Position numbers and translations under genes: made by a program. A stretch of 64,000 bases of DNA from Gordonia sediminis (GTDB taxonomy: Bacteria > Actinomycetota > Actinomycetes > Mycobacteriales > Mycobacteriaceae): the NCBI GenBank assembly GCA_004193205.1, contig RZUM01000001.1:1184424-1248423 (forward strand), in the 5' to 3' direction. Below the pieces are notes generated by a model. It saw only the letters and a program-made list of their open reading frames with translations. It was not told the origin of the DNA and made no database searches. Positions 26,628 to 35,383 of this stretch are shown one piece after another (the first letter of the stretch is position 1; each line of letters begins with the position of its first letter).

Positions 26628-29600
26628 GTGGCAGTTGTCGATGACCGCGGGCATGAGCCGGGCCAGTTGGAGCCCGTCGGAGGCCGACGCGGTGGACGGG
26701 GCGACAGCGAGATCCCAGACGAGGATTTCGGGCGGCAACCGCCGCAGGACATGGCTGCAGAGCAGTCCGTCCTGGGCGGCATGCTGCTGTCCAAGGACGC
26801 GATCGCCGATGTGGTGGAGAAGCTGCGGTCGGGTGATTTCTACCGACCAGCCCACCAGTCGGTCTACGAGGCGATCCTGGAGCTGTACGGCAAGGGTGAG
26901 CCCGCGGACGCGGTGACCGTCTCCGCCGAACTCGAACGCGCCGGCGAACTGCGCCGCGTCGGTGGTGCGCCCTACCTGCACACCCTGATCTCCACGGTGC
27001 CCACCGCGGCCAATGCCGGCTACTACGCGGAGATCGTGGCCGAGAAGGCGATCCTGCGCCGCCTCGTGGAGGCCGGTACCCGCATCGTGCAGTTCGGCTA
27101 CGCCGGCGCGGACGGTCAGGACGTGGCCGAGGTGGTGGACCGGGCGCAGGCCGAGGTCTACGAGGTCACCGAGCGTCGCACCGCCGAGGACTACGTACCG
27201 CTGGAGGAGTTGCTGCAGCCGACGATGGACGAGATCGACTCGATCGCGTCGCGCGGCGGCCTCTCCCTGGGCGTCCCCACCGGTTTCGTCGACCTCGACA
27301 AGCTCACCAACGGGCTGCACCCCGGGCAGATGATCATCGTCGCCGCCCGCCCCGGTGTGGGTAAGGCCCTGGCCCTCGACACCCCGCTGCCCACCCCCAC
27401 GGGCTGGACCACCATGGGTACCGTCGCCGTCGGCGACCTGCTGCTCGATGCTCAGGGGCGGCCCACCCGGGTCGTCGCCGCTACCGAGGTGATGACCGAA
27501 CGGCCCTGCTACGAGATCGAATTCAACGACGGCACGGTGCTCACCGCGGACGCCGAACATCAGTGGGTGGCCGACATCGACGGCAAGCGGCAGACGGTCA
27601 CCACCGAGTCGATGCGCGCCCACATCGGCTGCGCGGTGGTCCGCAACACCAAACCTCTCGACCTGCCACGCAAGCCGCTCGCGTACGGCCCGTACACCGT
27701 GGCGGCGCTGGCCGGGATGGCGTTCGACGACCCGGAGATCGGGATGCGGATCGACGCCGAGGGTCCGGTCGACGTGATGACGCTGATGGCCGATCTCGGC
27801 GGGCGCATCCCGTTCGAGTACCTGCGCGGGTCCGTCGCGCAGCGCCGTGCCCTGCTCGCCGGTCTGCTCGACGCACGGGCGTCGGTCGACGACGACGGCT
27901 GGATCACCGTCCCGGCCGCGACCCGGCACATGACCGCCGTGGTCGCCGACCTGGTGGCCGGACTCGGGTACAACTACAAGCGCTCGGCCACCGGCTGGCT
28001 GCGCGTCGACGCGGACGACGACGTGTTCACGCTGCACCACAAGGCGATTCGGCACAAGGAACTGCGCCGCCGCGCCGGGGTGCGCCGCCTGGTCGATGTG
28101 CGTGCGGTTGAGACCGTGCCGGTCCGCTGCGTGCAGGTCGACAACGACGAGCAGATGTACCTCGCCGGCGAGGCGATGGTGCCCACGCACAACTCGACGC
28201 TCGCCATGGACTTCCTACGGTCGTGCTCGATCCACCACGGTCTGACCGGGGCGATGTTCTCGCTGGAGATGAGCAAGACCGAGATCGTCATGCGCCTGCT
28301 GTCGGCGGAGGCGAAGGTCAAGCTCGGCGACATGCGCGGCGGATCGATGACCGACGACGACTGGACGCGTCTGGCCCGCCGCATGGGCGAGATCTCCGAG
28401 GCGCCGCTCTTCATCGACGACTCGCCGAACCTGACGATGATGGAGATCCGGGCCAAGGCCCGTCGCCTCAAACAACGGCACAACCTACGGCTTGTCGTCG
28501 TCGACTACATGCAGCTGATGACCTCGGGCAAGAAGGTCGAATCCCGCCAACAGGAGGTCTCGGAGTTCTCGCGTCAATTGAAGCTGCTCGCAAAGGAACT
28601 CGAGGTGCCCGTTGTCGCGATCAGCCAGCTGAACCGTGGTCCGGAACAACGAACCGACAAGAAGCCGCAAGTCTCTGACCTGCGCGAATCGGGATGTCTG
28701 CCCGCCTCCGCGCGTATCTTGCGTGCCGACAACGGCTCCGAGGTCACGCTCGGCGAGCTGATGGAGACCGGGGAGCAGCCGCTGGTCTGGTCGCTCGACG
28801 AGCGCATGCGGATGGTGAAGCGCCGCATGGTCAAGGTCTTCCCGAGCGGGCGCAAGGAGGTCTTCCGCGTGCGGATGGCGTCGGGACGTGTCGTCGAGGC
28901 CACGGGGAATCATCCGTTCCTGACGGTGGACGGTTGGATTCCTTTGGCGGAGTTGATGGTCGGTGAGAGGATCGCTGCACCGCGTCTGGTGCCAGAGCCG
29001 AGCGTGACCGAGGATTTCGACGACGCGGCGGTTGCCGACGCAGTGCAGTGGCTTTCCGTCCGCGGCGATCGGGTGGATGTCCGAGGGGTGGATACCCCGG
29101 CAGCAACTCGGATCGTCCGAGAGATCATCGTCCGGCGGGCTGAGCAGTCCGACGACGAGTGGTCGATTCCTGTGCCGGATGGGGATGCGGCACAGGAACT
29201 CGTCTACCTCCTATCGCGGCTGGGCGTCTTCGCGTCCGCCCAGAGCATGACGGACTCCGCTGCCCAGGTGCACGAGGCTCCTCCTGCTGGTCGAGTAGCC
29301 ACGAGCGAGCGCAGCGAGCCCGAGGCGTATCGAGACCACCAAACGCAACGGTCGATCAAAGTCACCATCCGCGGCCACGACCAGATCTCTCATCTCGCTA
29401 CGGCGATCGGTGCGCCAATGCCGACACCTCGGTCCATGGCCAACACCCACGCCGATGCATCCAAAGCGCTGCACTCCCTACTGAACACCCCCGCCCTGAT
29501 CCCCGCATCTCTCCCTGCCGCAAGCGAATCCAGGGCGAGAATGGCAGGTGTTCGATCAGTCCTCGCGCAGGTCGCCGACGTCCTCGAAACCGTCGACATC

Positions 29601-29915
29601 GATCTCCTGGTGAGCAACGACGTCTACTGGGACGAGATCGAGGCGATCGACTCGATCGGCGAGCAGGACGTCTTCGACGGAACCGTTCCAGGCACCCACA
29701 ACTTCATCGCCAACGGCGTTGCGCTCCACAACAGCCTGGAACAGGACGCCGACATGGTGATCCTGCTGCACCGCCCCGACGCCTTCGAGCGTGACGACCC
29801 GCGCGCGGGTGAGGCGGACATCATCGTCGGTAAGCACCGTAACGGCCCCACCGCGACGATTACCGTTGCGCACCAACTGCATTTGAGTAAGTTTGTGGAC
29901 ATGGCGCGCGGGTAG
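26628..29915 (+). CDS. dnaB: replicative DNA helicase DnaB with two inteins
   Basis: A 1095-residue precursor. Removal of the two inteins (residues 247-522 and 690-1035) leaves a 473-residue DnaB, the hexameric helicase that unwinds DNA at the fork. The N-terminal domain is recognised from RQPPQDMAAEQSVLGGMLLS. The Walker A loop ARPGVGK is interrupted right after its lysine and resumes with STLAMDFLRS; the second intein interrupts VSDLRESG before SLEQDADMVILLHRP. The Walker B region RLVVVDYMQLM and the arginine-finger end GPTATITVAHQL are intact. I chose the GTG at 26628 (product beginning MAVVDD) because mycobacterial DnaB starts this way; the GTG at 26592 would add 12 unconserved residues. 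Splicing is required for function. Confidence 0.95.
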   Translation: MAVVDDRGHEPGQLEPVGGRRGGRGDSEIPDEDFGRQPPQDMAAEQSVLGGMLLSKDAIADVVEKLRSGDFYRPAHQSVYEAILELYGKGEPADAVTVSAELERAGELRRVGGAPYLHTLISTVPTAANAGYYAEIVAEKAILRRLVEAGTRIVQFGYAGADGQDVAEVVDRAQAEVYEVTERRTAEDYVPLEELLQPTMDEIDSIASRGGLSLGVPTGFVDLDKLTNGLHPGQMIIVAARPGVGKALALDTPLPTPTGWTTMGTVAVGDLLLDAQGRPTRVVAATEVMTERPCYEIEFNDGTVLTADAEHQWVADIDGKRQTVTTESMRAHIGCAVVRNTKPLDLPRKPLAYGPYTVAALAGMAFDDPEIGMRIDAEGPVDVMTLMADLGGRIPFEYLRGSVAQRRALLAGLLDARASVDDDGWITVPAATRHMTAVVADLVAGLGYNYKRSATGWLRVDADDDVFTLHHKAIRHKELRRRAGVRRLVDVRAVETVPVRCVQVDNDEQMYLAGEAMVPTHNSTLAMDFLRSCSIHHGLTGAMFSLEMSKTEIVMRLLSAEAKVKLGDMRGGSMTDDDWTRLARRMGEISEAPLFIDDSPNLTMMEIRAKARRLKQRHNLRLVVVDYMQLMTSGKKVESRQQEVSEFSRQLKLLAKELEVPVVAISQLNRGPEQRTDKKPQVSDLRESGCLPASARILRADNGSEVTLGELMETGEQPLVWSLDERMRMVKRRMVKVFPSGRKEVFRVRMASGRVVEATGNHPFLTVDGWIPLAELMVGERIAAPRLVPEPSVTEDFDDAAVADAVQWLSVRGDRVDVRGVDTPAATRIVREIIVRRAEQSDDEWSIPVPDGDAAQELVYLLSRLGVFASAQSMTDSAAQVHEAPPAGRVATSERSEPEAYRDHQTQRSIKVTIRGHDQISHLATAIGAPMPTPRSMANTHADASKALHSLLNTPALIPASLPAASESRARMAGVRSVLAQVADVLETVDIDLLVSNDVYWDEIEAIDSIGEQDVFDGTVPGTHNFIANGVALHNSLEQDADMVILLHRPDAFERDDPRAGEADIIVGKHRNGPTATITVAHQLHLSKFVDMARG
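27366..28193 (+). other. DnaB intein 1 in the Walker A loop, class 3 type
   Basis: A 276-residue intein inserted after GVGK, with serine as the first downstream residue. It starts with alanine (ALALDTPLPTPTGWTTM) rather than cysteine or serine. It carries the W-C-T triplet that defines class 3 inteins: Trp67 in block B (DAEHQWVA), Cys255 in block F (VRCVQVD) and Thr274 in block G (VPTHN). Between the splicing blocks lies a decayed homing-endonuclease region: LAGLLDARA at 164-172 resembles LAGLIDADG but has arginine at the catalytic acidic position, and the first motif is barely recognisable. It should splice but not home. Confidence 0.9.
28695..29732 (+). other. DnaB intein 2 at the RESG/SLEQ site
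   Basis: A 346-residue class 1 intein. It begins with cysteine (CLPASARILRADNG), has the block B histidine in ATGNHPFLTVDGW and ends GTHNFIANGVALHN before the downstream serine. No LAGLIDADG motif is visible in the 250-residue middle part, so the endonuclease is lost or highly diverged. The middle part contains an in-frame insertion of a palindromic repeat around residues 199-215 of the intein. The splicing blocks at both ends look intact. Confidence 0.9.
29288..29338. repeat. palindromic repeat element inserted in frame in intein 2
   Basis: The segment begins TGGTCGAGTAGCCACGAGC and ends GAGGCGTATCGAGACCA, an imperfect inverted repeat around a GCGAGCGCAGCGAGC core. I recognise this as the type of palindromic repeat found many times between genes in actinobacterial genomes. 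Here it is translated as GRVATSERSEPEAYRDH, a peptide unlike any intein block. I noticed no second copy in the window. Confidence 0.75.
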
Positions 29916-30050
29916 TCGTCGTCTGTCATCGTCGCCGAGGATCAGAATGCCGCGACGAGTTCACGGTGCTGCACCTGTGTAGGAAACTTGAGACCCTCGC
30001 GATCGGAACGAACTGGTGCAATATTTGCGCGGGACCTTGGTCCGCGGGGC

Positions 30051-30466
30051 CTACTCGATGCTCCCTGGGGGTACAACCCACCGACAAAGTTGCCCGGTGA
30101 CCGAGGCGATGAGGTCGAAGTCCGCGTCGTAGTGCAGAACAGTGATGCCCAGTTCTTCGGCTGCGGCTGCGATGAGAAGGTCCGGTATTCTGCGTCCCCG
30201 CTGGCTGCGCGTAGCGAGCAACCGCTGACCCTGCAATGCTCTATTCACATGAGCGGCAGTTGTTTCCAATGCGTTAGAACGCGTCGAGGGCTCCCACGAG
30301 AAGATCCCATTCGTCGGCGTTGCGAGCTGAGTAGCCGACTTCGAGGTCGCAAATGCGTGCTCGACCGAGTTATGCGCCGCGGGCCAGCGGTTCGACGGCC
30401 GTACGGACCCTCGGGCCGTCCGAGTCCCGTCACCACACTGGTGTCGAGGACGAAGCTCAGCGCCAC
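30051..30466 (-). pseudogene. vapC: VapC-type PIN-domain toxin, frameshifted remnant
   Basis: The start [19 protein letters not shown] is an intact PIN-domain N-terminus with the first metal-binding aspartate. An extra G then shifts the frame; the next frame reads [12 protein letters not shown], a TAA stop, [20 protein letters not shown] and [12 protein letters not shown] further shift leads to [20 protein letters not shown] and a normal C-terminus with the later catalytic acidic residues in [14 protein letters not shown] and [16 protein letters not shown]. At least two frameshifts and one nonsense codon separate these parts, so no full toxin can be made. The start overlaps the end of vapB by 10 bases, the usual operon layout. 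Confidence 0.88.
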
Positions 30467-30651
30467 CCGTCGGAGCGGTCGTCGAGGTCAGCATTCGCGA
30501 GTACGTCCAGCGCCGCGGTGATCCGGCGCCCACGACCGGCCGCTGCACGTCGCAACGCCTCGTTCACAGTGTCCTCTATCGTGCTGGTGCCCAACTCCGC
30601 GCGGGCAGCGCCGAGTGTTTCGTCGTCGATGTCGATCAGACGCTTCGTCAT
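30457..30651 (-). CDS. vapB: VapB-type antitoxin, intact
   Basis: A 64-residue antitoxin beginning [20 protein letters not shown] with the ribbon-helix-helix pattern and [20 protein letters not shown], the typical VapB (type II antitoxin) C-terminal helix. It normally binds its operator and neutralises the VapC RNase. Here the partner toxin gene directly downstream is broken, so the antitoxin is an orphan unless it protects against another VapC. ATG 30651 is chosen; the upstream open frame has no conserved sequence. Confidence 0.85.
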   Translation of the reverse strand: MTKRLIDIDDETLGAARAELGTSTIEDTVNEALRRAAAGRGRRITAALDVLANADLDDRSDGWR

Positions 30652-30804
30652 CGCACCAGTATGTACGCGAACTGGTCCGTATATCCGAGCTCGAACGGGG
30701 GTTGAACTGTTCGCGATCAGCCCCGAACGAGGTGATCGCGTTTGCGAAGGTCCATGCGCCCACCTGAAGCGAAACCGGTCCGACGTCCCCATCCCGCACG
30801 CCAA

Positions 30805-31104
30805 ATGACAGTAGGAGTGGAATTACTCGGCCCGCGTGGTACCCGCGCGAAGTCAGCAGTGCCGACGTCGAAAGAACTCGCATGGACGTTCGCCGACGCG
30901 ATCTCCCCCAAGATGACGACTGCCGACCGGTCCGCGGTCTTCGTTCAGCTCGGAAGCGGCGATGAACTCGAAGCACTCCACGCGACGATGGAAATTACCG
31001 TGCGACAAAGGATTCACGTGCACCCAAACATCCTCGCGCAACTCAAGCCCGCAGGGCTGCCTTGGTTCCCGGCGGGCGGCCACAGATCAGGATCGGCTCG
31101 ATAA
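30805..31104 (+). CDS. hypothetical protein, possibly frameshifted near its end
   Basis: A 99-residue frame with protein-like composition: VGVELLGPRG at the start, ELAWTFADAISPKMTTADRS, then VFVQLGSGDELEALHATMEI, which looks like real alternation of helices. I do not recognise a family. After AGLPWFPA the sequence becomes simple (GGHRSGSAR) and stops, whereas the next frame reads RLDNLDEITELATALRGGRR, a plausible helical ending. A frameshift near 31075 is therefore possible. Its start lacks a strong ribosome binding site. Confidence 0.35.
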   Translation: MTVGVELLGPRGTRAKSAVPTSKELAWTFADAISPKMTTADRSAVFVQLGSGDELEALHATMEITVRQRIHVHPNILAQLKPAGLPWFPAGGHRSGSAR

Positions 31105-31236
31105 CCTCGATGAGATCACGGAACTGGCAACAGCTTTGCGTGGAGGGCGGCGGGCGCCGTTCCGGCGGCCACCGTCCCGCGTGCGCGGCCGCTCGACGGC
31201 AGGAGTGTGTTCCCAACCGTGGGGTGTTCGAAACGA

Positions 31237-31953
31237 TCAGGTCAGTCCTACGGCCACCGTGAACTGGAAGTTCCCCGCGCCCACGGACCGCGTGAGAGTC
31301 CGCATCACAGCATCCGGATTGTCGTAGGGCCCGCTGAGGTAGGAGGGCTGACCGTCCCGACCGAATTCGATCTGCCCCGGCCCATCCCAGTCGCCCAGGA
31401 ACGCGGCGGCATCACCATCGAACGCGTTGGCCGGCTCGAAACCGAGTTCCCGCGCATAGTGCACCGCCCCCAGAATCAGTTCGCGGCCGAGTTCGATCGG
31501 AATCTCCACCGGAGGACGGTCGAACGCCGAGTAGAACGTGCGGACGGCGCCGGGGATGTGACCAGCGTCCATGGTTTCGGGGTCGCGGGCGTTCTTGACC
31601 CCCAAGCAGTGCACGTCGGCCAAGTAACCCCGCGCGGTTGCCCGACCGCGTCGTGACTCACGAGCCACCAACACCTGAGCGAAGCCTTCGACCTCGCCCG
31701 CGTAAGCATCCAGTTCCGACCACTCCGGATGCTTCTCGAGGCCAAGACCAATGCTCCAGCCGCAATTGACCCAGCACCCGAGCACCTTTCCCAATCCCTG
31801 GGAGGCTTGGGCGTCGGCAGCGATTCGTTTGATCACCGGCGCCACCACCGACGGCCGCACGCCCAGCGCGCGTGCGATCGCCTTCGGTGGGTCACCGCGC
31901 TGCCAGCGCGCTCGCACCTGTTCGAGCATCTCCGCGTCGTCCATGTCCGCCAT
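31237..31953 (-). CDS. helix-turn-helix-containing conserved hypothetical protein
   Basis: A 238-residue protein. Residues 4-42 resemble a helix-turn-helix (EQVRARWQRGDPPKAIARAL followed by GVRPSVVAPVIKRIA). The rest is a globular domain with the segments CWVNCGWSIGLGLE, RGYLADVHCLGVKNARDPE and FEPANAFDGDAAAFLGDWDG. I believe the family is common in actinobacteria, but I cannot name a function. The ATG at 31953 is chosen; ATG 31944 is an alternative three codons later. The frame also remains open upstream, without conservation. Confidence 0.65.
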   Translation of the reverse strand: MADMDDAEMLEQVRARWQRGDPPKAIARALGVRPSVVAPVIKRIAADAQASQGLGKVLGCWVNCGWSIGLGLEKHPEWSELDAYAGEVEGFAQVLVARESRRGRATARGYLADVHCLGVKNARDPETMDAGHIPGAVRTFYSAFDRPPVEIPIELGRELILGAVHYARELGFEPANAFDGDAAAFLGDWDGPGQIEFGRDGQPSYLSGPYDNPDAVMRTLTRSVGAGNFQFTVAVGLT

Positions 31954-32086
31954 TCTGCTGCACCGATCGGGAAGATCGCGCGCAGCCACTGCGGCGCGTC
32001 GCGCTGGCTTGGCGCATGGCGAAGTTGAAGACCCAAAGGTCAGGCGGACAACCGGTGGTCCCTTGGAAACAAGCGGCGCGCAGAGG

Positions 32087-32851
32087 TCAGGCCGCACCAC
32101 CGGTCACGGCCCTGATGGTCCGGACCACCATGTCCGGGTCGTCGATCATCGGAATGTGTCCGACGCCGGGCAGGAGTTCCCACGTGGCGCCGGGCAGGCG
32201 TTCGCGTGCCGTCCGACCGTAGGTAGCGGCTGGAACGAGGCGGTCGTACTGGGCCCAGGCCAGAGTTATCGGGCACGGCAACGGTTCCATCGGCTCGGCC
32301 TGCTCGACGGGTGCGTAGTCATCCATGAACGGGCAGTCGATGGAATCGTCGATCATCTCCAGGACCCTTGCGGCGATGAGGCGATCGCCGTGACAAGCGA
32401 TGGCGCGCAAACCGAGGCGGCGGACTGTTGCCGACCTGACTCCGAGCGGCGCTATCGGGCGGGAGTAACGTGCCAGAATGCGCGACCTGCGTATCTGTCT
32501 GGCGATCCGTTCATGGGCATCGCGGTTCCACCAGAAGCCTGCGGGGGAGAAGGCGCAGACGCTTGCGGCGCGCCCACGCCGTGCCAACTCGATGGCCACC
32601 CATCCGCCCAGCGAGTACCCGGCGAGATGCGGCCGCGCCAGCTCATGTTCATCGAGGTAGCGTTCCGCTGCGTCCACGACGTCGCTGACGCGGATCGGAC
32701 GGCGTCGGATCGGGGGACCGCCGTGGTGCCCGAGGAGTGTTGGCGTGTGGACATCGTGATGTTCGGACAACTGCGGAACGACGTCCTGCCAGATACGGCC
32801 CGAGCCGACTACGCCATGCAACAGGACCAGGGGCGATCTCTCGGGTGTCAC
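32087..32851 (-). CDS. alpha/beta hydrolase
   Basis: A 254-residue hydrolase of the common alpha/beta fold. The oxyanion region is PLVLLHGVVGSGRIWQDVVP, the nucleophile elbow is HLAGYSLGGWVAIELARRG (serine in GYSLGG), and the catalytic histidine is in PGVGHIPMIDDP. The acid is probably the aspartate in LAWAQYDRLVP. Full length for an esterase or epoxide-hydrolase-like enzyme. The GTG at 32851 is the only start that keeps the first strand. It stands alone; substrate unknown. Confidence 0.85.
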   Translation of the reverse strand: MTPERSPLVLLHGVVGSGRIWQDVVPQLSEHHDVHTPTLLGHHGGPPIRRRPIRVSDVVDAAERYLDEHELARPHLAGYSLGGWVAIELARRGRAASVCAFSPAGFWWNRDAHERIARQIRRSRILARYSRPIAPLGVRSATVRRLGLRAIACHGDRLIAARVLEMIDDSIDCPFMDDYAPVEQAEPMEPLPCPITLAWAQYDRLVPAATYGRTARERLPGATWELLPGVGHIPMIDDPDMVVRTIRAVTGGAA

Positions 32852-32917
32852 GCCAGAAGTGTGACACCGACATCAGATGACGAACAGCACTTTCGGTGCC
32901 GAGAAGGTGCGCAGGCC

Positions 32918-33751
32918 CTACAGGACCTGCACGGCGATGTCGACGGACTTCCACTGCGCGCCCATGGCGGCTTCGGTCGCGGCGCGCAGGCTCGGGTTCT
33001 GTAATGCCAGGCCGTTGGCGAAGTTGATTGCGTTGAATCCGCCGAAGCCGGCAGTGGTGACCCCGTTGAATGACAGGGCATCGAGGACTGGGCCGAGAGC
33101 GTTGCCGAAGACCGCCTTAGTTCGCTCGACGATGACGTCCGTGTTGCGCCCGATCGTGTCGAGGACCGTGAAGTAGTCACGCGCGTTGCCCGGCCGAGAA
33201 CCAATCGCGGCGACGGCGCGGGGCATGTCCACCGTGTAGTGGGCGTTGTATCCGGCCAGGGCCACGCGGCCGAGCGACAAGCTGCAGTCGTGGGCGAGCG
33301 CAAAGTGGCGCGCCCAGCGCGGTTCGACGTGGCCGCCACCGAATTCCCCGTGCAGGTTCACCAGGAACTGGCTCATCACTGCGGTGCTGAGCCGGTGGGC
33401 GTAGTCGGGATCGTCGAACGCCGACGCTCTGCGCTGTAGTGGCAGCACCGCCTCTTGTTCGAGGGCGTCCAGGCCGAGCGCGAAGAGTGCACGCCGATCC
33501 CGGTGGTGGACAAGGATGTCGGTGATCTCATTCAGACGGGCGGCGGTGCCTTCCAGTCGCGGCAGGGTCGGGCTGTTCGGCAGGGTGTCGAGGTCGGACA
33601 AGCGGACGATCTCGGACACCTCGGCGGCGTTGAGCGGAGTGCCGCAGGCGGCGGACGCCAGGGCCGACGGCGCACCGGACGCAGGCGCGGCCGCCACGAG
33701 GAGGAGGAGAGTCGCGCAGAGGATCACCCCGCCGACGACAGTGCTGCGCAC
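32918..33751 (-). CDS. exported DUF5995-like protein
   Basis: A 277-residue protein with a signal peptide (MRSTVVGGVILCATLLLLVA, probable cleavage after ASG near residue 27). The mature part is helical. The segments ALEQEAVLPLQRRASAFDDP, MSQFLVNLHGEFGGGHVEP and GYNAHYTVDMPRAVA, with conserved histidines, match what I remember of the DUF5995 family. Function unknown. The GTG at 33751 is chosen because the signal peptide begins there; 21 more codons are open upstream. A 65-nt dispersed repeat lies 30 bases upstream, in the likely promoter. Confidence 0.7.
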   Translation of the reverse strand: MRSTVVGGVILCATLLLLVAAAPASGAPSALASAACGTPLNAAEVSEIVRLSDLDTLPNSPTLPRLEGTAARLNEITDILVHHRDRRALFALGLDALEQEAVLPLQRRASAFDDPDYAHRLSTAVMSQFLVNLHGEFGGGHVEPRWARHFALAHDCSLSLGRVALAGYNAHYTVDMPRAVAAIGSRPGNARDYFTVLDTIGRNTDVIVERTKAVFGNALGPVLDALSFNGVTTAGFGGFNAINFANGLALQNPSLRAATEAAMGAQWKSVDIAVQVL

Positions 33752-33780
33752 AGCCGGATCGTACCCGCACTCACAGCTTG

Positions 33781-33845
33781 GTCCGCCTGCTTTCGACTCC
33801 TTCCCCGCGTGCACACGGAGAGGGAGGCGATACCCGGGGGACGAA
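33781..33845. repeat. 65-nt dispersed repeat, copy 1
   Basis: This segment aligns without gaps to 55633-55697. My hand alignment gives 51 identical positions of 65. The best conserved parts are GTCCGCCT at the start, TGCAC in the middle and CCGGGGGACGAA at the end. It lies in the 272-bp gap between the DUF5995-like gene and the acyl-CoA dehydrogenase gene, where I see no other gene or signal. Confidence 0.75.
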
Positions 33846-34023
33846 CGAAAGCGCTGCCTACCTGCGTCGATCTCGTGCCAACCGAGGGATGATCTGCTAG
33901 GTGTCTAGTCCAGCAATTGCCGACGAACGCAAAGTCGGGGAAGACGATTCCGGGGAAGCGCGCTAGGCGTTGGGCCATGCCTAACCCACCGCCGGAATCG
34001 ACTTCCATCCACGCTCACTCGGG

Positions 34024-35250
34024 CTACTGCATCATGGCGTACGCGTCATAGCCGGGATCACTCATCATGGCCTGCAACTGCCGGCGACGGATGCCGACGT
34101 TGCCACCTTCGATGATCGGGTAGGCGAGTACGTCGTTCAGGGTGGCCATCAGCGGATGCTTGAGATCGTACGCTGTCACCCCGACCACCTGAATGAGCTC
34201 ATTGACCACTGTGAGTGCGGTGTCGGAACCGAAAACCTTGGAATGCAACGCCCATTCGGCGCCTGCCGGATGACCGCCGAGGATCGCGTCCATGGCTCGC
34301 CAGGACAGTAGCCGGGTCGCCTCGATTCGTCCCTTGGCGTTCGCGAGGATGTCGCCGACCGATTGATGAGCGATGATCGGTGCGCTTCCGCCGCGGTTGT
34401 CGGTGGTTGCGAACTCCAGTGCGACGTCGAATGCCTTGCGCATGGCGCCGGTCGCGAAGACGCCGATGGATGCGCCGCTGGGGAGAAAAGCATTGCGGGT
34501 CAGACTAATTCCTTCTCCCTCGGCGCCGATGAGATTGGCCTTCGGGACCCGGACGTCGTGTAGCCGGACCCGTGACGTCAAACAACCGCGCAGTCCGGGC
34601 AGGTCATAGTGTTCTTCGACCTCGATGTGACCGGCGAGGTGCTCACGTTCGGCGACGATCACCGAGACACCGCCGGGCGCCCGGCACACGATCGACATGA
34701 TGTCGGGACCGTCGCCGTCCCATCCGGACAGGAAGGAGGCCCACGCCTTGCGCCCATTGATCACGTAGTGGTCTCCGTCCGGGACCGCGGTTGTCTGCAC
34801 ACCGCCGGGCGCGGGCGCATCGAAATTGGCGCTGCCCTCGGGCTCGGAGAACGCCATCGCCGCCAACGGGGCTCCCTCTGTCACCAGAAAAGGGCCGACG
34901 AAGCGCCGCACCTGATCTGGCGTACCCGACGCATACACAGGCATCAACGCGATCAACGGGCCGGCCATGTTGATGAAGTAGTCCGGGAACTCCGCGGCCA
35001 CCTCCTCCAACGCGACTGCGGCGTCGATTCCGCCGCCGGCGGTGCCACCCGCGGCCGGCGGGATCAACGACGAGAGCAATCCGGCCGACACACCTTGTTC
35101 GAACGCGGGCCGGGTCAGCAGCGCGCGGGCGAGGGGATCAGGTTCGGCTCGGACATTCGCAGCGAGTGGCCGGAGCGCCGATTGCGCGAAGGTACGCGTC
35201 GAAGCCTGTAGCTCTTGCTGCTCGGGGGTCAAGGTGAACGAGAAAGCCAT
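34024..35250 (-). CDS. acyl-CoA dehydrogenase
   Basis: A 408-residue flavoenzyme of the acyl-CoA dehydrogenase family, which introduces a 2,3-double bond in acyl-CoA with FAD. The first helix is FTLTPEQQELQASTRTFAQ, the FAD-contact block is MAFSEPEGSANFDAPAPGG, and RVPKANLIGAEGEG is typical. Near the end YPIIEGGNVGIRRRQL holds a possible catalytic glutamate. I chose ATG 35250 because it starts the conserved domain after a purine-rich site. An AraC-type regulator gene lies 133 bases upstream on the same strand. Confidence 0.9.
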   Translation of the reverse strand: MAFSFTLTPEQQELQASTRTFAQSALRPLAANVRAEPDPLARALLTRPAFEQGVSAGLLSSLIPPAAGGTAGGGIDAAVALEEVAAEFPDYFINMAGPLIALMPVYASGTPDQVRRFVGPFLVTEGAPLAAMAFSEPEGSANFDAPAPGGVQTTAVPDGDHYVINGRKAWASFLSGWDGDGPDIMSIVCRAPGGVSVIVAEREHLAGHIEVEEHYDLPGLRGCLTSRVRLHDVRVPKANLIGAEGEGISLTRNAFLPSGASIGVFATGAMRKAFDVALEFATTDNRGGSAPIIAHQSVGDILANAKGRIEATRLLSWRAMDAILGGHPAGAEWALHSKVFGSDTALTVVNELIQVVGVTAYDLKHPLMATLNDVLAYPIIEGGNVGIRRRQLQAMMSDPGYDAYAMMQ

Positions 35251-35383
35251 GGGGACTCCTGATCGGGCGGGCGTGCAATGCGGCGAGCACAGGTGCTCTC
35301 GCCATCCGATCTTCTGTCGTCCGCGCCTGGTGAGGCTATGCACTTCGTGCACGGTCTCCCGGCAGAATCTGCAGGGTCGCCGA

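Noticed and set aside
30962-31327. A 121-codon frame after the hypothetical gene at 30805
   Set aside because: Only a short stretch looks protein-like and it may be the shifted end of the preceding frame; the rest is composition-driven.
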